From Hydromicrobium sp964517765 (lineage in GTDB: Bacteria; Actinomycetota; Humimicrobiia; Humimicrobiales; Humimicrobiaceae), in the NCBI GenBank assembly GCA_964517765.1, contig CAZFEN010000024.1:1-16484 (forward strand): a DNA stretch of 16,484 nucleotides, in the 5' to 3' direction. This document shows, one piece after another, positions 13,307 through 16,484 of this stretch (the stretch's first letter is position 1; the number at the start of each line of letters is the position of its first letter). Below the pieces are notes generated by a model. The model was not told where the DNA came from. It saw only the letters and a program-made list of their open reading frames with translations, and ran no database searches. A program made the position numbers and the translations under genes.

Positions 13307-14605
13307 CTATTTCTGGGATTTCTTTAATGCCTGCTCGATATCGGTAATAATATCATCAATATTTTCAAGACCTATTGATAGCCTTATAAAATCTGCTGTT
13401 ACACCGGTAGCGATTTGTTCTTCCTCCGAAAGCTGCTGATGTGTGGTTGTCGCAGGATGTATGGCAAGCGTTTTTGCATCACCAATATTGGCAAGATGGG
13501 AAATCAGTTCCAGTGAATCTATGAATTTTTTACCTGATTCTGCTCCGCCTTTTATTCCAAATCCTAAAATAGCTCCCGCACCTTTTTTTAAATACTTTTC
13601 AACTTTTGATTTTTCCGGACTCGATTTGAGACCGGGATAACTGACCCAGTTAACCAGCGGATTTGATTCAAGGAATTCCGCTACCGCCAGAGCATTCTCA
13701 CTATGTTTTATCATCCTCAGAGGCAGGGTCTCAAGACCCTGCAAGAATAAGAATGAATTAAACGGTGAGAGAGCCGGGCCAAGATCTCTGAGTAAAATGA
13801 CTCTTGCTTTCAAAATATAAGCAATATTTCCAACAGGCTTGAATGCCTCAACAAATTTCATCCCATGATAAGCAGGTTCCGGATCCGTTATCAGAGGGAA
13901 TTTCCCATTTTCCCAGTTGAATTTGCCGGAATCCACAACGATACCGCCAATCGATGTCCCATGGCCTCCGATAAATTTTGTTGCAGAATAAACTGTTATA
14001 TCCACTCCATAATCAAATGGCCTCAGGATATAAGGAGAGACGGTATTATCCAATATCAATGGTATGCCATTGTCATGCGCTACTTTTGAAAGTTTTTCCA
14101 AATCCGTTATATCAAGCTTTGGATTTCCTATGGATTCTGCATAAATTGCTTTTGTCTTTTCATTAATGGCATTTTTAAAACCATCAAGGTCGGAAGATTT
14201 TACAAAATTGACTTTTATACCAAGCCTTTTAAGTGTGTAATGGAAAAGATTGTAAGTCCCGCCATACAGATTATCGGCAGAGACTATTTCATCTCCGGCT
14301 TGAGCTATATTAAGAACTGCCAGCGTTTCCGCTGCCTGACCGCTTGAGACAGCAAGAGCTCCCACTCCGCCATCAAGAGCAGCGATTCTTTTTTCCAGTA
14401 CATCATTTGTGGGATTCATTATACGGCTGTAAATATTGCCAAATTCCTTTAATGCAAAAAGATTTGCAGCGTGTTCCGTATTCTTAAACTGAAAAGAAGT
14501 AGTTTGATATATAGGAACAGCTCTGGCTCCGGTAGCAGGATCTGGTTCCTGGCCTCCATGGAGCGCAAGCGTTTCAGGTTTTAATTTTGAATCGATTCTA
14601 CTCAT
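13307..14605 (-). CDS. metY: O-acetylhomoserine sulfhydrylase MetY
   Basis: A 432-aa fold-type I PLP enzyme of the Cys/Met metabolism family. The N-terminus (PETLALHGGQEPDPATGA, about 10-27) and the length are typical of O-acetylhomoserine sulfhydrylase rather than cystathionine gamma-synthase (~380 aa). The PLP lysine is K210 in YSATKFIGGHG, Y114/G115/G116 (LYGGTYNL) form the cofactor phosphate site, and D186 in LILDNT binds the pyridine nitrogen. The NT-V-SPY stretch (187-192) is one residue shorter than the common NTVASPY form. It converts O-acetylhomoserine and sulfide to homocysteine. First gene of the metY-cysK-metX-metW run; start preceded by AAAGGG. The upstream 105 bp lacks an S-box or T-box signature. 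Confidence 0.95.
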   Translation of the reverse strand: MSRIDSKLKPETLALHGGQEPDPATGARAVPIYQTTSFQFKNTEHAANLFALKEFGNIYSRIMNPTNDVLEKRIAALDGGVGALAVSSGQAAETLAVLNIAQAGDEIVSADNLYGGTYNLFHYTLKRLGIKVNFVKSSDLDGFKNAINEKTKAIYAESIGNPKLDITDLEKLSKVAHDNGIPLILDNTVSPYILRPFDYGVDITVYSATKFIGGHGTSIGGIVVDSGKFNWENGKFPLITDPEPAYHGMKFVEAFKPVGNIAYILKARVILLRDLGPALSPFNSFLFLQGLETLPLRMIKHSENALAVAEFLESNPLVNWVSYPGLKSSPEKSKVEKYLKKGAGAILGFGIKGGAESGKKFIDSLELISHLANIGDAKTLAIHPATTTHQQLSEEEQIATGVTADFIRLSIGLENIDDIITDIEQALKKSQK

Positions 14606-14654
14606 TATATTTTCCCTTTCCTATAAATTTCACATTTGTAATTCTCTAAAAACT

Positions 14655-14687
14655 TTTTTATATTTCCTAAAATAATATTTATAAAAA
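14655..14687. promoter_or_regulatory. Inverted repeat upstream of metY
   Basis: TTTTTATA (14655-14662) and TATAAAAA (14680-14687) are perfect inverted repeats with a 17-bp spacer, about 50-80 bp before the metY start and inside the 105-bp gap to the Rrf2 gene. This is a plausible operator for the neighbouring regulator or the promoter area of the operon. It contains only A and T, so chance cannot be excluded. Confidence 0.3.
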
Positions 14688-14710
14688 GAACCGGCTGACA
14701 TCTGTATAAT

Positions 14711-15151
14711 TCAAATGCTGTACATCATCCTGTCATCTCTTCTTTCCATGCACATTTTTGCAAGATCGCCGAGGGTATATGAACTTAAAACTTCCGATAT
14801 TTTATCTCCTATTTCGGTCCAGATATCCCTGGTCACACAGGTAGATACTCTGTCACAGACAGAGGGATTATTAACACAGTCGATCAGACTCAGATCTCCT
14901 TCCAGAATCTCCACAATTTCCTTAAGTTTGATTTCGGAAGGTGGTTTGCTTAAAATATACCCGCTGTGCGCCCCGCTGTAGGTATTTACCAGACCTCTAC
15001 TTTTCAGAGGTATTATGATCTGACTCAAATATTTCTCAGAAACATCTATATTTTTAGAAATTTCTTTAAGCAGCATTGGACCTTTTTTATAGCTTAAGGC
15101 TATCTCTACCATTAATCTTAATCCATATCTTGCTCTCGTGGATATTCTCAT
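14711..15151 (-). CDS. Rrf2-family transcriptional regulator with three cysteines
   Basis: A 146-aa winged-helix regulator. The N-terminus MRISTRARYGLRLM and the recognition region (SEKYLSQIIIPLKSRGLV, about 38-55), followed by the wing SGAHSGY (59-65), are Rrf2/IscR/CymR hallmarks. Residues C92, C99 and C105 fall where IscR and NsrR carry their Fe-S cluster ligands (spacing C-X6-C-X5-C), so a cluster-sensing protein is more likely than a cysteine-free CymR type. It is encoded just upstream of metY in the same direction, so control of sulfide assimilation is the obvious inference. It has its own near-consensus promoter and a palindrome, suggesting autoregulation. The start is ATG 15149-15151 with GGAAGAG upstream. 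Confidence 0.92.
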   Translation of the reverse strand: MRISTRARYGLRLMVEIALSYKKGPMLLKEISKNIDVSEKYLSQIIIPLKSRGLVNTYSGAHSGYILSKPPSEIKLKEIVEILEGDLSLIDCVNNPSVCDRVSTCVTRDIWTEIGDKISEVLSSYTLGDLAKMCMERRDDRMMYSI

Positions 15152-15177
15152 CTCACTCTTCCGCTTTGTTTATAATT

Positions 15178-15194
15178 TATTAATACTATTAATA
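15178..15194. promoter_or_regulatory. 17-bp perfect palindrome, likely Rrf2 autoregulatory operator
   Basis: TATTAATA-C-TATTAATA is a perfect palindrome (and a direct repeat, since each half is itself palindromic). It lies 10-26 bp downstream of the predicted start site of the Rrf2 gene and 27 bp before its ATG. Rrf2-family dimers bind AT-rich palindromes of about this size. Confidence 0.5.
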
Positions 15195-15210
15195 TTATTC
15201 GATAAGTAGC

Positions 15211-15238
15211 ATTGTATTGATAAAAAAATTAATGTCAA
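15211..15238 (-). promoter_or_regulatory. Promoter of the Rrf2 regulator gene
   Basis: Minus-strand TTGACA (plus 15233-15238, 6/6) and TACAAT (15211-15216, 5/6) are separated by 16 bp. Predicted initiation near 15204 gives a leader of about 53 nt that includes the palindrome. The Rrf2 gene can thus be expressed independently of the ACT-domain gene upstream. Confidence 0.7.
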
Positions 15239-15295
15239 GAACAAAATAAGAAATAAGAATTTTTAGGGGGAAGAAATCTTTTTTATTTTACCGGA

Positions 15296-15703
15296 TTATT
15301 TAGTTTGACTGGTGCAAACTTTTATATTGTTTTCAATCAAGATCTCTTCGGTTCTTGAAATATCGGCAACACTTAAAACAATCCTGGACCCTGAAATAAC
15401 ATATACGTAATCTATATTTATACTTCCCTTTGCCAGAATATCAAGAATTTCATAAAGTGCGCCTGGCTTATCCTGAATCTCAACACAGATTACATCAGCC
15501 TGGTGAGTGGTGAAGCCGGATTCTTTGAGTAACTTTCGTGCCGATTCTACATCCGATACCATTAATCGCAGGATTGCATAATCCCTTGCCTCAGTTGTAG
15601 AAAATCCCTGCAAATTTATATCACGTTCCTTTAAAATTTTTGCAACTTCTGCCAACCGGCCCGTTTGATTTTCCAGAAAGACTGTCAGTTGTTTTATAGG
15701 CAT
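15296..15703 (-). CDS. Tandem ACT-domain protein
   Basis: A 135-aa protein made of two ACT domains: residues 3-66 (QLTVFLENQTGRLAEVAKIL, then INLQGFS) and about 70-130 (VICVEIQDKPGALYEILDIL, then INIDYVYV). Each shows the typical ligand-site pattern of strand, N/D-x-P/T-G-x-L helix. Stand-alone double-ACT proteins bind amino acids and act as allosteric or regulatory subunits; no catalytic domain is present. It sits directly upstream of the Rrf2 regulator and the methionine/cysteine operon on the same strand, so a role as amino-acid sensor is reasonable, but the ligand and partner are unknown. Ribosome site GAGAGGG lies close to the ATG. The upstream 147-bp divergent region shows no convincing -35/-10 pair for it. 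Confidence 0.9.
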   Translation of the reverse strand: MPIKQLTVFLENQTGRLAEVAKILKERDINLQGFSTTEARDYAILRLMVSDVESARKLLKESGFTTHQADVICVEIQDKPGALYEILDILAKGSINIDYVYVISGSRIVLSVADISRTEEILIENNIKVCTSQTK

Positions 15704-15834
15704 TTCCCTCTCCCATGACTCATATTTATTGATATTTAAACAAGGAATTTCTAATTTTTATTATATTACAATAATTCTGCAATACTTTCCACTTTAAAAA
15801 AATGTTTACCCTCTTAATTTTATTCGTCTTTTAA

Positions 15835-15840
15835 TATAAT
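15835..15840 (+). promoter_or_regulatory. Possible -10 box for the DUF1287-type gene
   Basis: A perfect TATAAT ends 10 bp before the ATG at 15851, but the nearest -35-like element (TTTACC at 15805-15810) is 24 bp away, too far for a standard promoter. If used, the message would be almost leaderless. Weak evidence in AT-rich DNA. Confidence 0.25.
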
Positions 15841-15850
15841 ATATCAGGGT

Positions 15851-16484
15851 ATGGAAGAAAGAATCAGAAAAAAACAATATATTAGAAACATAAGCTATGA
15901 GTATTTTATTTATATAGTTGCGGTCATAGCCATAGTACAGCTACTCGCCCTGAGAGCATTTTACACAGAAGAAGTATCCGATCTGCCTGAAAAATTATTT
16001 TCTTCTGCAGTAGATTTCCCTATTTCCGAATTGACCCTTGATATAACTTCCAGGAATTCGGAATCCGAACTTACCGAAGGTGAAGAAACTGCTGTGACCG
16101 AAGAAATTCCGGAGGCAGAGGCAGAAGAAAACGAGATAGAAACGAGAACTCAGAACCTTACCGATATCCAGAAGAATATTGTTTTAAAGTCGATGGAAAT
16201 GCTTGATAGAGACATAGAATATGGATACCAGCTTTATCCCGATACAGGTTACCCCAGCACTAATGTATGGGTCTCCACTGATGTAATTTCCATGACATAT
16301 AATGAATGCGGAATCGATCTTTTGGAACTGATATATCAGGATATGGTCGAACATAAAGAAGATTACCCCATGGATAAAACAGGCAGAAAGACACCGATAA
16401 AGCATATTGATTCCAGAGATGTCGTTTTCCAGGAAAAATTTTTTAACCGTAATGCCCTGACCACACTTCCCCATGAATATGACC
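15851..16484 (+). CDS. Membrane-anchored DUF1287-like protein, truncated at right edge
   Basis: 211 codons are visible before the window ends. A basic cytosolic start (EERIRKKQYIRN) is followed by one transmembrane segment at about 18-40. An acidic linker (about 65-105, rich in E and T) follows, and then a domain from about residue 112. That domain matches the DUF1287 pattern I know: a GY-x-P stretch, STDVISMTYNECGIDLLELI (where relatives read CTDVI or CTDVV), a QDM motif, and HIDSRDV (relatives: NIDFRRV). The cysteine normally preceding TDV is serine here. Relatives are secreted and may act on the cell wall, but their activity is not established to my knowledge. No good Shine-Dalgarno precedes the ATG; GGG directly before it is too close. 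The antisense ORF over 16184-16474 is only its shadow. Confidence 0.75.
   Translation, partial: MEERIRKKQYIRNISYEYFIYIVAVIAIVQLLALRAFYTEEVSDLPEKLFSSAVDFPISELTLDITSRNSESELTEGEETAVTEEIPEAEAEENEIETRTQNLTDIQKNIVLKSMEMLDRDIEYGYQLYPDTGYPSTNVWVSTDVISMTYNECGIDLLELIYQDMVEHKEDYPMDKTGRKTPIKHIDSRDVVFQEKFFNRNALTTLPHEYD

Noticed and set aside
14606..14710. SAM (S-box) riboswitch or T-box before metY
   Set aside because: The gap is only 105 bp and has neither the S-box core nor a T-box sequence nor a terminator hairpin.
1..16484. CRISPR arrays, tRNA or rRNA genes, insertion sequences
   Set aside because: No spaced direct-repeat array, no cloverleaf-like or rRNA-like segments and no transposase were recognised on reading either strand; a tRNAscan/ISfinder run would be decisive.

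Overview
The window is bacterial chromosomal DNA of low to moderate GC. Genes are tightly packed, most starts carry strong Shine-Dalgarno sequences, and several promoters are close to the sigma-70 consensus. I cannot fix the phylum. A low-GC anaerobe-type lineage (Firmicutes, low-GC Actinobacteria or a candidate phylum) fits the gene set, but this is inference. A block of exactly 100 N at 12319-12418 shows this is a scaffold with one sequencing gap, inside the methionine/cysteine operon.

Layout. (1) 87-1526, minus strand: a three-gene operon of a small AbrB-type DNA-binding protein followed by two class I SAM-dependent methyltransferases. It is driven by a perfect-consensus promoter overlapped by 9-bp tandem repeats and an inverted repeat. 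(2) 1594-1798: mostly empty, with a short stub resembling the start of a DsrE-family gene. (3) 1799-2485, minus: a lipoprotein with a molybdopterin oxidoreductase (sulfite-oxidase-like) fold. (4) 2486-2930: a long divergent intergenic region. On the plus strand it reads as a ~320-nt structured leader for mgtE, with a three-way set of mutually exclusive complementary segments and a 34-codon upstream ORF whose ribosome-binding site lies in the switch. (5) 2931-4286, plus: the MgtE magnesium channel/transporter. (6) 4276-8041, minus: a Gfo/Idh/MocA oxidoreductase, an asparagine-synthetase-like amidotransferase lacking the catalytic N-terminal cysteine, and a patatin-like phospholipase. (7) 8225-10576, plus: a large TPR plus SLT lytic transglycosylase with a lipoprotein-like signal. 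(8) 10582-14605, minus: a sulfur amino-acid operon metY, cysK (3' end lost in the gap), metX, metW. (9) 14711-15703, minus: an Rrf2-family regulator with three IscR/NsrR-like cysteines and its own promoter and palindrome, preceded by a double-ACT-domain protein. (10) 15851 to the right edge, plus: a membrane-anchored DUF1287-type protein, truncated by the window.

How the parts work together. Region 8 makes O-acetylhomoserine (MetX, with MetW alongside), converts it with sulfide to homocysteine (MetY), and makes cysteine from O-acetylserine and sulfide (CysK). The adjacent Rrf2 regulator and ACT-domain protein are plausible sensors of Fe-S/sulfur status and amino-acid level. The lytic transglycosylase and the DUF1287 protein both place an acidic low-complexity linker between a membrane anchor and the rest of the protein, suggesting shared work at the cell wall. 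The most unusual part is the mgtE leader: no known magnesium riboswitch is recognisable, yet the architecture looks like a translational or attenuation switch.
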